NCBI GenBank assembly: GCA_004335835.1
Contig: RWJK01001695.1
Span: 26,680 to 90,679 of the forward strand
DNA from: Scenedesmus sp. ARA3
Lineage: Eukaryota > Chlorophyta > Chlorophyceae > Sphaeropleales > Scenedesmaceae
Reading direction: 5' to 3'
Length of the DNA: 64,000 nucleotides
Below the pieces are notes generated by a model, which searched no databases, was not told where the DNA came from, and saw nothing but the letters and a program-made list of their open reading frames with translations. Positions within the stretch are counted from its first letter, which is position 1; every line of letters begins with the position of its first letter. Made by a program: the position numbers and the translations under genes. Below are positions 24,985 to 37,100 of the stretch, piece after piece.

Positions 24985-25372
24985 TTGCCAGTGACGGCCA
25001 GCAAGCTGCACCAGCGGCTGGCGCTGTTCATGGGCAGTTCCGATGACATGACGGAGCTGATGTCATACGAGGACGTGCAGCAGCTGGACGGCAAGACGTA
25101 CACAGTTTGAGGTGTCATGCGTATTGTCATTTGTCTTTCTGTAGTCAGAGCGCGGACAGGCACATGGGCAAGTAGGCTCTCCTGTGTTTGCTGTGCAGCA
25201 GCTGCACAGGGAGCAGTGCACAGTGGAGGTCGTTGCATGGTTTGAAACACCCTCGGCAAGCTGCACTAGCAGCTGCAGCTGCCGCTGTTCGTAAGGAGCG
25301 CTGATGACATGCGGGTGCTGATGGCATGTGATGATGTGCAGCAGCTGGATGGCAAGACGTACACAGTTTGAG
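24985..25372 (+). repeat. Two stop-codon echoes of the FBPase terminal exon
   Basis: Two copies of the end of exon 6, at about 24987-25110 and 25256-25371, lie downstream of the true stop at 24857. Both end with the block [12 protein letters not shown] and a TGA. The first still reads [20 protein letters not shown]; the second is more decayed. They show that duplication also hits the 3' end of the gene and leaves copies in the 3' flank. Confidence 0.88.
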
Positions 25373-25734
25373 ATCTCCCACTTTATGTCTTCTCCTTACC
25401 GTGAGCGCCGCGGTGCTGGTGTCACTGGCGATGGTGTCACTAGTGTCAGATCCATTACTAAAAAAAATACGGTGCGTCAGTCAGTCAGTCAGCTACTGCT
25501 CGCAGCTTAAGCCGGGGCCGTTGAACCCCAGGGGCGTTCGAAATTTTGCACAGGACGCAAAGGCAGCCACAAGAGCAACAGATAAGAGCTACTTAGGCTT
25601 TTCGCGAGCTGTTCGAGGCGGTGAGCTGGCTGCAGCGGTGTTTTGTGCGGGGTGCTGCTGCAAACATCACGAGCAACAGCAGGATCTGCATGCAGTGAAC
25701 CGAGAACAACCGAGAACAACCGCTGCATCGCTGC

Positions 25735-28285
25735 TGGCTCAGATCTGGGGTCGGATCTGGGCCGGGTGCGGGCGGCGCAGCTGCACATGGAATCATCAAC
25801 CAGCATCAGGGAGGTAGTGGGTGCCAGCTGCCATTAGCAGGCTTGAACAGTATGGTGCTTTTGCCTTTGCCTCGGCATGGCAGGTGCTGGTTGACCAGCT
25901 TCGTTCAGTAGTGGGTGGCAGCAGCCACCAGCAAGCCTGAACTGCACAGATGCCCTTGTCAGGCAGCTGAACGCAGCGCAGCTTGAGCTGAATGGACACG
26001 ATTGGACCACATACAGCAAGCACCTGCAGCAGGCTGCATGCAGCACAGCGGAGCTGGTGCAGCTGGCAGCGCCCTTGCAGAAGCGCATGTTTGCAGGGCG
26101 CAGCAGACCGCATCACTGGTGATGCTTGCGGTGCGTAATGCGTGGTTCACCTTGCATCAGGTGCTGGCAGCGCACATGCAGAAGCGCATGTTTGCAGGAC
26201 AGCATGCAGCACTGGTGATGCATGCGGTGCGTATTCAGCAGCTACTATATACATTGAAGATTGCAGCTACACACAGTATTGTTGCATTAGCTGGTGGGAT
26301 TTGGTGCCAGCTTCCGCCTCGTTCTGAGCAACGACTTGGTGTTTAACTACGCTGCATTGCATCTGGCCCAGGTTTGGGCCAAATGCAGGCAGTTTAGTTG
26401 AAGGCAAAATCGTTGCCCAGCACAATGTGGAAGTTTACGCAAGGCACCATCAACATGTTTGTTTGTTGGTTGGTGTGTTGTGAGTTAAGTTCATGCCCTT
26501 GGCAATGGCAACTGTAGCTGAGACAGCCTGAGCCAGACACAATCGGACCACAGGCAGTATGCAGCTGCTGAGGTTGCATGCTTCAGCTGCACAGCAGCTA
26601 GCAGCATCCGCTGCAGGAACAGCAACGCAACAAACCCAACAGCAGCAGCAGCAGCGGGACTTGCAGCAGCAGCAGGAGCAGTAGTGGGGGCAGCAGCTCA
26701 GTTTGAAGCAACAGCAGCGGGCGCGAAGGCACACAGCGTGGCGTCGAAGCCGGTCGCAGTGTGACTAGTGCTGCTGCTCATGGCGTGGCACCCAGATTTG
26801 TCGGCTGCATTTGTCGGCCAGCAGCAGCAGCACCGCAGGAAAGAGGAGCAGCAGCAGCAGCAGCAGCAGACTGTGGCTACTGTGTGCCACCAAGGCTGCT
26901 TCAGCAGCACCCCAGCCAGGATCGTACCAGGCGGCAGCAGCAGCAGCAGCAGCGGCAGCATCTGCAGTAGCAGGCCAGCGACAGCGCATTCGTGTGCCTC
27001 GCCAAGCGCTTCATTGTGCATGCAAGCAGCGCGTGCACCTGCAAGAATCGCGGAGCAGCGATCCGTGTTGTCACGCATTGCTGCGCTGCCGTTCTTGCAA
27101 GTGCACATGCCCTTGCTGTCAATGGAGGCCTTGGTGTGCCACCGACTGTTGCTGTTGCTGCCTTGCACCACCAGGTGATGCATGTGGTGTAGGTCCTGCA
27201 GCTGATCATTTGTCCAAGGGCAGCTGCACACAGCACAGTTCACATCTGCTGGTGGCGGCAAACGCTTGCATCACCTTGATGCTGGTCGATGATTGCTTGC
27301 AGAGCTGCGCTGCATCGCTGCTGGCGCAGATCTGGGGTCAGATCTGGGCCGGATGCGGGCTGCGCAGCTGCACATGGAATCATCAACCAGCATCAGGGAG
27401 GTAGTGGGTGCCAGCTGCCACCAGTAGGCCTGAACAGTGCATGGTGCCGTTGCTGTTGCCCACGGAATTATGGTCTGGTGCTGGTTAAGCAGCATCATGC
27501 CGATTGTTTGTGTCAGCTCTCACCAGCAGGGCTGAACTGTGCATGCAGCACGGGTGATGCATGCGGTGCGTATTCAGCAGCTACTTTACATTGGAGAGGG
27601 CAGCTGCACACAGTATTGTTGCATTTGCTGGTGGAATTTGGAGCCAGCTTGCGCCTCGACCTGGGCAACGACTTTGTGTTCAACTACGCTGCATTGCATC
27701 TGGCCCAGGTTTGGGCCAGGTGCAGGCAGCTTAGTTAAACGCGAAATCGTTGCCCAGCAGGATGTGGAAGTTTGCGCAAGGCACCATCAACATGTTTGTT
27801 TGTTTGTATGTTTGTTTGTTTGTTTGTTTGTTTGTTTGTATGTTTGTTGTGAGTGAAGTGCATGCCCTTGGCAATGGCAGCTGCAGCTGAGACAGCCAGA
27901 GCCAGACACAAACGGACCACACGCAGTATGCAGCTGCTGAGGTTGCATGCTTTGGCTGCACAGCATCTAGCAGCATCCGCTGCAGGAACAGCAACGCGAC
28001 AAACCCAACAGAAGCAGCAGCAGCAGCAGCAGCAGCAGTGTCAGCGGGACTTGCAGCAGCAGCAGTGGGGGCACTGGCTCAGCTTGAAGCAACAGCAGCG
28101 GGCGCGAAGGCACACAGCGTTGCGGCGAAGTTGGGCGCAGTGTGGCTAGTGCTGCTGCTTCATTCGCCGGCCAGCAGCAGCAGCAGGGTAGTGGAGAGGA
28201 GCAGCAGCAGCAACAGCAGCAGCATATCTTGGCTACTGTGTACCACCAAAGCTGCTCCAGCAGCACCCCAGCCAGCTTCATATCA

Positions 28286-28318
<33 letters not shown>

Positions 28319-28510
28319 CCTGCAACAGTGACTTTCTGTGCCTTGCGAAGAGCTTCATTGGCATAGGCAAGGGCTTGTGCACCTGGAAGAACCGCGGAGC
28401 AGCGATCCGTATTGGCACGCATTGCTGCGCTGCTGTTCTTGTAGGTGCACATGCCCTTGCTGTCAATGGGGGCCTTGGTGTGCCACCAAATGTTGCTGTT
28501 GCTGCCTTGC
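25735..28510 (+). repeat. Diverged tandem duplication, unit about 1.35 kb
   Basis: Two copies occur in direct orientation. Matching blocks: 25735-25830 with 27305-27420 (AGCTGCACATGGAATCATCA); 26260-26480 with 27600-27810 (AACTACGCTGCATTGCATCT); 26608-26700 with 27978-28080; and 27061-27170 with 28402-28510 (ATGCCCTTGCTGTCAATG). Most offsets are 1337-1368 bases; the first is about 1570, implying a deletion or insertion. A shorter internal duplication (26065 and 26161, QKRMFAG) sits in the first copy. The content may be a decayed gene fragment; the product is unknown. Confidence 0.75.
27793..27849 (+). repeat. TTTG/TTTA tetranucleotide microsatellite
   Basis: A run of TTTG units with two ATG interruptions. 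The equivalent position in the first copy of the surrounding duplication (26457-26480) has only a few units, so it expanded after the duplication. Confidence 0.9.
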
Positions 28511-30105
28511 AGCTGCTGCTCGGTCGTGTGTCGGCAACAGCACTGCTGGTCTAGCTTATCTGCTTGCTACAACCACACAGGGACTTGCTCGGCTTTGCAA
28601 AGCTTTGTTGCAGCAGCAGCAGCAGCAGCAGCAGCAGCACTGAGTAGTATTACATGTACAGGGCAGCAAGCAACAGTGCTGACCAGCCGGGGCGCACTAC
28701 ATGTTATGAGGATAGATGGAACGTGTGGAGGCGCCATTGGGTGCTCAAGTTGTTGTTGTGTGATGCTGCAGGCATTGCCACCCACTTCTAGACATGTGAG
28801 TGAGGCACTATGTTTGCATTGTGCTGCTGCATTGTGCATACTGATGACACGTGCAACGTGGGCAGGACTTGGATAGTTGTGGCGTTTTTGCCGTTGTTTG
28901 TGTAGATGGTAGCAGCCTGCCGTGATGATTGCTTTGGTTGTGGTCCCCACAACAGGAGCAACCATCACAGCAGGCTCTGCTACTAGTATTTACACACGCA
29001 ACGGCAAATACGCCACAACTTTTGCTTGCAGCCCACGGTGGCTGCAGCAACCAACCAGCCAGCCTGGCTTCGAAAGCTTTCAAAGCTTGCAGCAAAGCCG
29101 CAGTGCGGCAGCAGATGATGGTGACTTGGAGCCGCCGACAGCATGTAGTGACGATGCTGTGGGTGCGCATGAATGCCAAAGTGGGTAGGCTGCTGTTGTG
29201 TGGTGATTGCCCAATGAGCCTCAGGCTGTCATTGGCTCGAACAGGCCGTGTCTTGTTAACACATACATCGTGATGTGCAGCCGGAACGGTTCGCAGATTT
29301 CAGCTGTTAAAGTTGAGGATGTAACGTCACATACAGCTGACTGGCAGATATACCCTTGTGCAGCTACGTGTACCCTTCTGTAGCACACATCTCGCAACAC
29401 TGCTTACATGCAAATGCGAGCGCTCTGCCGGTGCATTGGCCTCCATGGTGCTGAGCATTAACAGCCCATATGTGACTTCAAGCCTTCATGTGCTCAAGCG
29501 GAGTTACCCTGCCCGTATGGCATGCATCCCAGCATACAGAGACGCCAACACACCCGGACAAATCCAGTCCAGCCAAGATGCGGCGCTAAACAGCTAAAAC
29601 ACGCGAGCTGGCTGATCAAGTTTGCCGGCAACACAAACTACGTCAGTGCCTGAGGCCGCACCCACACTGCATGCATGAATTACAGGGCGTGCATGTATGC
29701 ATGAAAACATGGCCGAGCATACGGGCCTACGCAGCAGCCGCATGTGTTCAGGCACAGCCAGGGTACCACAAATGGTTGTGTCACACAGGTCCCTCCAGCC
29801 TGCAAAGCCAGCAACTGGTACACAAGTGAACCAGAGCTTCTTACGCACGCTGGCGAACCCACTGCATTTGTATGCTGTGCTGCCCAGCAAGGTGCAGCAT
29901 CCACCCATACCAGAGCATACCCACTAGCGTTTGGTATAAACGTTTCAAACCAAAGCCCAGAGGCACTCTTGTACACCCCAACCTGCTGCCAGCACAAACG
30001 CAGACTCTGCCATCCCCCAGAAGGGCGTGAAAAGAAACACCACGAGGACCTCGGCACCCCTGTCCCCACCCCTCTCTGGGCTCTCCTGCAGGCTGACTGG
30101 GTCGA

Positions 30106-30110
30106 TTACA
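30106..30110 (-). terminator. Candidate TGTAA polyadenylation signal of the GBPL gene
   Basis: TTACA on the plus strand reads TGTAA on the gene strand, about 80 bases past the stop codon at 30190. TGTAA is the usual green-algal poly(A) signal. A second candidate lies at 29680-29684. Such pentamers are common by chance, so this is only a candidate. Confidence 0.3.
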
Positions 30111-30189
30111 GCTGCGCGCAGAGTACACCAACTGAGCGCGCTGTTGCAGCAGCTGCTGGCTGCGCTGCTGCGCCGTGGCCCTGCAGAGC

Positions 30190-33100
30190 TCATGCTGCTT
30201 TGATGAGGTCCTCGCCATCCTGCTGCCCTTCACTGCTGTAGCAGGGCAGAAGCACTGCAGGCAAGAGCCACAGCGGCGGCAGCAGGCAGCCGCGTTGAAC
30301 ATCAGAGATCAAACGCCAAACGGTTCGACCACGCTGCTGCCATGCCATTGCTGCTAGAACTGCTTCACAGCATGATGCCCGTTCTGCACCAGCAGTCAAC
30401 GCCATGCTGTTGTCAATGGCATCTTCTGGATGCAGGCTGCAACCTCTAGTGCCCAGCACGTGCATATGCAGCTTGCTGCAAGACAACCCTATTACCAAGC
30501 CCCGGTAAATTGACTCACGGTTGCCGCCTGCGCCTGTCTTGCTCACGCTGCCACCTCTGCTCGGGCTGCCAGCAGCCAAGCTACCAGCAGCAGCACCAGC
30601 GCCGCCACTGGCACTCGTCATGCTCTTGGCTCGCTGCTGCTCTGCTTCTGCCTCTGCCATGTGGTCTGCTATCTCTGCGCCAATTTCTTCTAGCTGCGCC
30701 TCCAGCTCTGCTACTGCTGCTTCTGCCTCGTCCCGTTGTCGCTCAGCCAGCTGCTTCTGCACCTGCAGCGCTGCCAGCTGCACACGAGCCTGCAACACAG
30801 CAACAGCAGCAGCAGCAGCAGTACGCAGCAAAGCCAGTTTCAGCCATGCTTGCTATGCGTAGAGCACACATACGCCGCCTGCACTGCCACGGCTGCACGC
30901 CACAACAAGTATCTCTGTGGCAATCAAAACCCACTGCACAACGCTGATGCAACAATGCACTTGTTTAGGTGAGCATGGCGTCAGCAGATGCACGCCACAG
31001 CATATTTTGCGCTTCTGCCCACCCACCTCTTCCAGCTGCCGTGACAGGCCAGCCACTTCGCTCTTTGCGCACTGTGATGGGCCACATACGCATTCAAGGC
31101 CGGCAGCATATGCTGCACACAACGCATGCGGTGCTTGCCTCCTGCCCCCGCCCCCTCCACCCCACACACCCACCTCTTCCAGCTGCCGAGACATGCCAGC
31201 CACTTCGCTCTTTGCCGCACTGTGATGGGCCACATACGCATTCAAGGCCGGCAGCATATGCTGCACACAAAGCATGCGGTGCTTGCCTCCTGCCCCCGCC
31301 CCCTCTGCCCCACACACCCACCTCTTCCAGCTGCCGTGACAGGCCAGCCACTTCGCTCTTTGCGCTGCTGTACTTGGCCAGATACTCCGAGCCTTCTGCC
31401 TGGCTTACGCCCAGCTGCCCGCTCAAGCCAGCCAGCCGCCCTTCTGACTCAGCCAGTTCTGCTGCTAGCTCGCTGACGCGCCGCTGCTCACCAGCTAGCT
31501 TGGACTGCGCGCCGTGTAACAGGCAGCAGCAGAGAGTGAGTAGCAGAGTGAGTAGCACGGGGATGAATACGTTGCTGAAGGGTGATGGGTGTGTTCCACC
31601 CGGACTGGTGTGTCTTGCTGCACCCACTGCAGTTCGCCAGCTGCCCTATGTTATGTCTAGGCAAGCACACGGACGTTGCAGACAGAATCTACAGCTGCTC
31701 TGGCACAGACGCCAGCAAGGGAGGCACCTCACAAGAGTAGCACTACTGGAGATGCACACATGCAAGCCATGCTGTGCGGCGCGGTAACACACAGGAGTTT
31801 GCTGATTTGCTGTAACCTGCGCGCACCTGCAGCGCTGTGACCTCCTGCTCGTGTGCCACGCGCGCCTGGCGTGCGGCTGCGTCTGCTTCCTGCTGCACGC
31901 TCAGCAGCCGCTTCTCGCCCACCAGCTGCAGCTCGCGCACCTGCGCCTCCAGCGCAGACACCTGGCCGCACCAGCAGCACAGCACAGCAACACAAACTGT
32001 TGGCCTTCACCGAGCATTTGGCAAATGAAGGACTTAGATAAGTCAACCAATCTGTGTGTTTGGCCACACAATGCTGAGCTGCTGCTGCCAGCTGCAGCTG
32101 CTGCCTGACCTCGCCTGCCTCTTTCTCCATGTCCACCTTGTCTGCATTGCATGCTGCGCTGCTGCTGTTGCTGCCGGTGTCACCAGCTGTGGCTGTGCCT
32201 CCTCACCGCCTTGTTTATATGTGTCCACCTTGCCTACAATGCACGCGCGCTGCTGCTACTGCCACCGCCGCTACCGCTGTGAACAGCTGTGGCTGTGCCC
32301 CCTCACCGTGCCTGCCTTGTTCTCGTTGTCCACCTTGTAGGCAGCCCACGCTGCTGCTGCCGCTGCTGCTGCTGCCAGCTGTGGCTGCGCCGCCTCACCT
32401 TGCCTGCCTTGTTCTCATTGTCCACCTTGTCTGCATTTGCGCTGCTGCTGCTGCTGTCAACAGCTGTGGCTGTGTCCTCACCTTGCCTGCCTTGTTCTCA
32501 TTGTCCACCTTGTAGGCAGCCAGCTCGTGCGCCTGCTCCTTCACGCGCCGCTTGAGCTCACCCACAGCAGCAGTCGAGTCAGCCAGCTCAGCCTCAGCCT
32601 GCAGCAGCAGCACGCAACACGACGAGGAAGCCATGTTGACTGACTTGTGCATTTGCCGGCACCTCCAAGTTTCCAGTGCACCGCAGCCCGTCAGCTGTAC
32701 AAGGTGTATGTGTTTACCTTTGTTGAGTGTTGCACAGTGCGGAGCGGCACAAAGGCAAATACAGTGAGCCAAGCACCACGCGTGGCTGCCAACACGTGAA
32801 TAACACGCCAATGCATCTGAACAGCAGCCTCAACGGCTGCACAGCAGTGTGCTGTGCCTGCCCCTGCCCAGTCATGATGTGCAGCCCCGCACCTTGTCTG
32901 CTTTGCTGCGGCTGCTGCTGATCTGCTTGTGTGCCAGCGCCAGCTCCTCAGCCAGCCGCTTCACATCAGAGCGAGCCTGCAGCAGCAGCAGCAGCAGCAG
33001 CACATTATCCCAAGCCTCGGCTGCAGCATGGACAAAGAGCTCAGCATGCATGCATTGCACCACGCCGCAACACACAGCATGCACCGCACCAATGGCGGCA

Positions 33101-34080
33101 GCGGTAGGAGCAGCCGTACCTGCGCTTCTTGTCGGCCCAGCATTTCGTTCACGATGCGCGGGTATGTGGCCTTGAGGAACTCCACCAGCTTCACCCATCA
33201 GCAAGCAGCCTGCCCTGCCTCCCTACCTCCGCTATCATCACATCTGTGCCTCCCTCCAAGCCACACGCGCATGCAGAAACAGACATCACACCTCCCTGCC
33301 CCCCTTGCTGTAGCATTGCCTCCCCTGCTTCCTCAATCGTACCTGCGCCTCCTGCCGGCCCAGCATCTCATTCACGATGCGTGGGTAGGTGGCTTTGAGG
33401 AACTCCACCAGCTTCACCCACTTGAGCGGGCCGGCCGCCAGCCGCATATACTGGTCCAGGAACTGCAGCTAGCAAGGGCAGAACATTATTTTGCGTCACG
33501 TGCAAGACGTTTGATCATGCACAACAATGCATGAGCTTCACCCACTTGAGCGGGCCAGCAGCCAGCCGCAAATACTGGTCCAGGAACTGCAGCGCGGCGG
33601 ACACGCAGCACATGATACATGAAAGCTGACAAAGCACATGCATCACATGCCACTTGAGGCATTTTGAGGGTATGTCTGTCAAGACGGCACAGCTGCAGCG
33701 GGCCAGCATCCAGCCGCACGTACTCATCCAGAACAGCAGGCAGACAGCCAGGCGCTGCAGCGCATACAACACTAAGGCAGAACGGCTTGATTCATAGCCT
33801 GACTTCGGCCCACAACCACACAATCTGCTCCAGGAGCTGCAGCCAGACAACTAGCACGCCAGTGCATCATGCACAACACTTCAAAACATTTGAACTACAG
33901 GGCAAGTCAGCAGCAAAGCCGTAGTCACGCCTCCCACCTGTCCCAGCACCTCCTGCACATGCTGCGGGTCGCCGTCCGTCGCCAGGGCGCTGCTGACCAG
34001 CGTGCTGGCCTTGAGCAGCAGCTCGTTCACAGTGGCGGCAGCCTCCGCCAGCTTGCGCGCACGCACTTGCGCAAAGCTGC

Positions 34081-34113
<33 letters not shown>

Positions 34114-37100
34114 CAAACGCAAGGTATCTCAGCATGCAAGCTGTCAGCAGGAACACCGCCCAGCAGCAGCAACAGCTGTACTCAAACCGCATACGTGCCG
34201 TGGCTGCAGTTACACTCACCACGCTGCGCAGTGCCCTGCAAGTGGACAGGCATGCAAAGCAAGTACCTGCAGCCCTCTTATGTGCTCAAGGTGCACTCAT
34301 ACTCACCGCGCTGCGCAGCCCTCCATGTACTTGGCCTTGTGTGCAGCACGTATGCGCTCCTCGCCCACTGCTGCATCCTCGAAGGCAGCAGCAGCCACGC
34401 TCAAGCAGCGTGCATGCTCCTCATCCAGTGCTGCTTCCTCAGGCACCACACCCTGCACCCAGCATCCGATTCAATTGAATATAACATTATATGATTATGA
34501 TTGACACAGCACGTACATGTGCATGCATATTACTGCTTGCTCAAGCATTACAAGCAGTGCAGACAAATTCGCTCTTTGCCATGCAACAGAGCTAGGCCGC
34601 AGTTATGTGGCGTAAAGCAGGTGTGTACAACCGCATCACAAAGCAAGGTGCCGGGCACGCACCTCGTCGAAGGCTGCCGCGTATGCCGCCTCGGCGACGT
34701 CTGCTGCTCGCCGGCACTCCTGCTCTGCCACACCCTGCAGCAGCAGAGGCGGCAGCACATGCGCAAAGCAAGCTCAACACTAGCAAATGCACTGCAATAC
34801 ATTGTGCTGTTAATGATTTGACTGACTGTGGCTACATGCACGCATGCGGCAGCAGCCCGCTCAGCCTGAAGTGCACACAGCAGCCACTGCAGTTAGCTGC
34901 TGCCCCCTTTGCAGAACTGACATCAACAGGACGCACACCTGCCATGCCGTGGCGATAGTTGGCACTGCTCCATCATTGATGGCCTGCACATACGCCTCAG
35001 TGAGCCCAGCCAGCACTGGCCCGCTCAGCACATACGTTCCCAGGTGCTTGGGCTGCGCCTGCAGGAAGCAATGCAGACACACCGGCAGCATAGCTGTCAT
35101 TGAGCTGTGATTATTGTGTCGGTTGACGGCACACATGGATAGCACAGCGTCATCGCTAGCGCTAGCACACAGCTTCCTGCAGAATCTGTGCCTCATTTGG
35201 TGGTTGAGGGACCACGTACTGGTTTGGTGGCGCTTGAACATACCATGCAGCTGATTTGCGGGATGCCGCTGATCCTGTGGTACATCGTGACAAAGCGCTT
35301 CAGCAGCTGCAAACAACCAGCTCCACGCAAATGCTACTAGACCTCCACAACAGGGCAGTGCCCTGCCAGAAGCTAGGCAGCACACACGCCACGCACATGC
35401 AGGCGCAACGCCACAGCCGACTCACCTTCTGCAGGATGAGCTTGAGCAGTGACGCCACGCCGTCCCTGAACTCCGGCCGCAGCTGCTCCGGCTGGATGTG
35501 GTCCAGCGTCACCAGCGCCTGCAGCCACACAGAATGATGCAGCATTATGCGACAATCAGCATCAACAGAGCTGCTGGGAAGGTGATGGTGAAGCAGGATG
35601 CAGGGCCACTGGTAGTGTCACAACTGTGCTGGATGTGGTCCAACGTCACCAGCGCCTGCACAAACCATCCAGCATCACGCGACAATAGACATCAACAGAG
35701 CTCGTGCAAATGTTACAGTGCAGCACTATGCAGCGGCCGACGGCAGTGATACAGCTGCGTCGTTGCTGCAGTGCTGCTGCCTCCGCTGCGAGGAAGCGGT
35801 TTGCACGCCTACATGCGTGCAAGGATGCACGCCCTGTCAGCACGCTGGCCTCTCAAGGGTTCGCGTTGCAGCCAGAAGCAACCGTTGCCTGACGCATCAC
35901 CCTCCATTGCAGCAAGCCCGCCACCAGCGCACCAACCCCACTCACCAGCTCGTCGTGCATGGGGCGCACCAGCGTGGCGCAGTCCCTGTCAGGGAACATC
36001 CCTTTATATATGCACAACTCATACCAAACACCGCTCTCCAGCCCCTCAACAGCTTGGCCACATAAAGTTCTCCCTTGCCTGTCACACAAACACTGCTCGC
36101 GCAGCATCCACTAGCCTCACCAGCTCGTCGTGAATGGGCCGCACCAGCGTGGCGCAGTCCCTGTCAGGGAACAGGCCCATCCACAATCCAAAGGTTGACT
36201 ACACAATCCCCACTAGCCCCTTGCCAGCTCGCTGTGCATGTGTCCACTTCCCTTGCACATCCTCCCTGCCCTGCCACATTACCCTGCCCTCGCCAGCCCG
36301 CGCCCCTGCTCACCAGCTCATCGTGCATGGGGCGCACCAGCGTGGCGCAGTCCCTGTCAGGGAACAGGCCCTTGATGCTGGTGCGGATGGCGTTCTTGGC
36401 CTCCACGGCAGCGCCCAGGCCCCCAACAGGCATCAGCGCAGTCTCCAGGTAGTCGTTGGGCGTCACCTGTGCAGAGGATTACGCAGGTCATGATACGTTA
36501 CTACCAGCAGCTTCAAAAGAGGTGCTTATCCAGACAGAGGCATCAGCGCGGTCTCCAGGTAGTCGTTGCGCGTCACCTGCGCAGGAGGTTATCAGTTATG
36601 CATGCACCTGTCAAACCAGATCTTTGAAGCAGCTGTATGGTCTGCAGGTAGTCGCTGGGCGCCACCTGCGCAGGAGATTATGCATGCACACGTGCGCTAC
36701 CACAACAGACACAGCTGAAAACAAGGATGTCGTGAGCGTATTGAGCACAGACAACCATTGAGAATGCAGCTGAACGGAAAAAACCAGCACCATTAATGCA
36801 CTCACAGTGCGGCCGTGCTCGTCCTCCAGGCGCAGGTAGAAGTCTCGCAGCAGCCACAGGAAGGAGGGCGTGAACTCGCGCAGCTCGCGGTCAGTCTGGA
36901 TGGAGCAGCAGCAGCAGCAGCAGCAGCGGCGGCAGCAGCAACAGCAGCAGGTACAAACGCTCAATGGCATCCTGGTCACAACTTACATCCCATCTCACCG
37001 CGTGTGTGATCGTTTGTAAGCGAGTGGCTTGCGCATTCATCCATTCAGGTCACCTGCACTGCGCGTCTGCTGAGAGATTGATCACTGGCAAGCACGATGC

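Larger units (their letters stand above)
25376..30189. other. Gene-poor interval
   Basis: No complete gene model could be built. The interval contains the ~1.35-kb tandem duplication at 25735-28510, several CAG/GCA runs, and a TTTG microsatellite. Fragments such as LVRQLNAAQLELNG (about 25950) and FGASLRLDLGND (about 27640) look protein-like, but they are not linked by consistent splice sites and I do not recognise them. From 28700 to 30100 I see nothing beyond 3' flank of the guanylate-binding-protein gene. Confidence 0.5.

Noticed and set aside
28402..28510. Weak resemblance of GAHALAVNGGLGVPP to eIF2B-type subunits
   Set aside because: Too short, no flanking exons of that family found; kept only as an unrecognised fragment.
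28767..28790. GIATHF at a splice-like acceptor, as in hydroxyisobutyryl-CoA hydrolases
   Set aside because: Six residues followed by a stop, with no other family motif nearby.
34220..34235. A 16-base micro-exon in the GBPL gene
   Set aside because: Including it shifts the next exon out of the FAQVRARKLAEAA frame; direct joining of the flanking exons keeps the frame, and it matches the end of exon 12.
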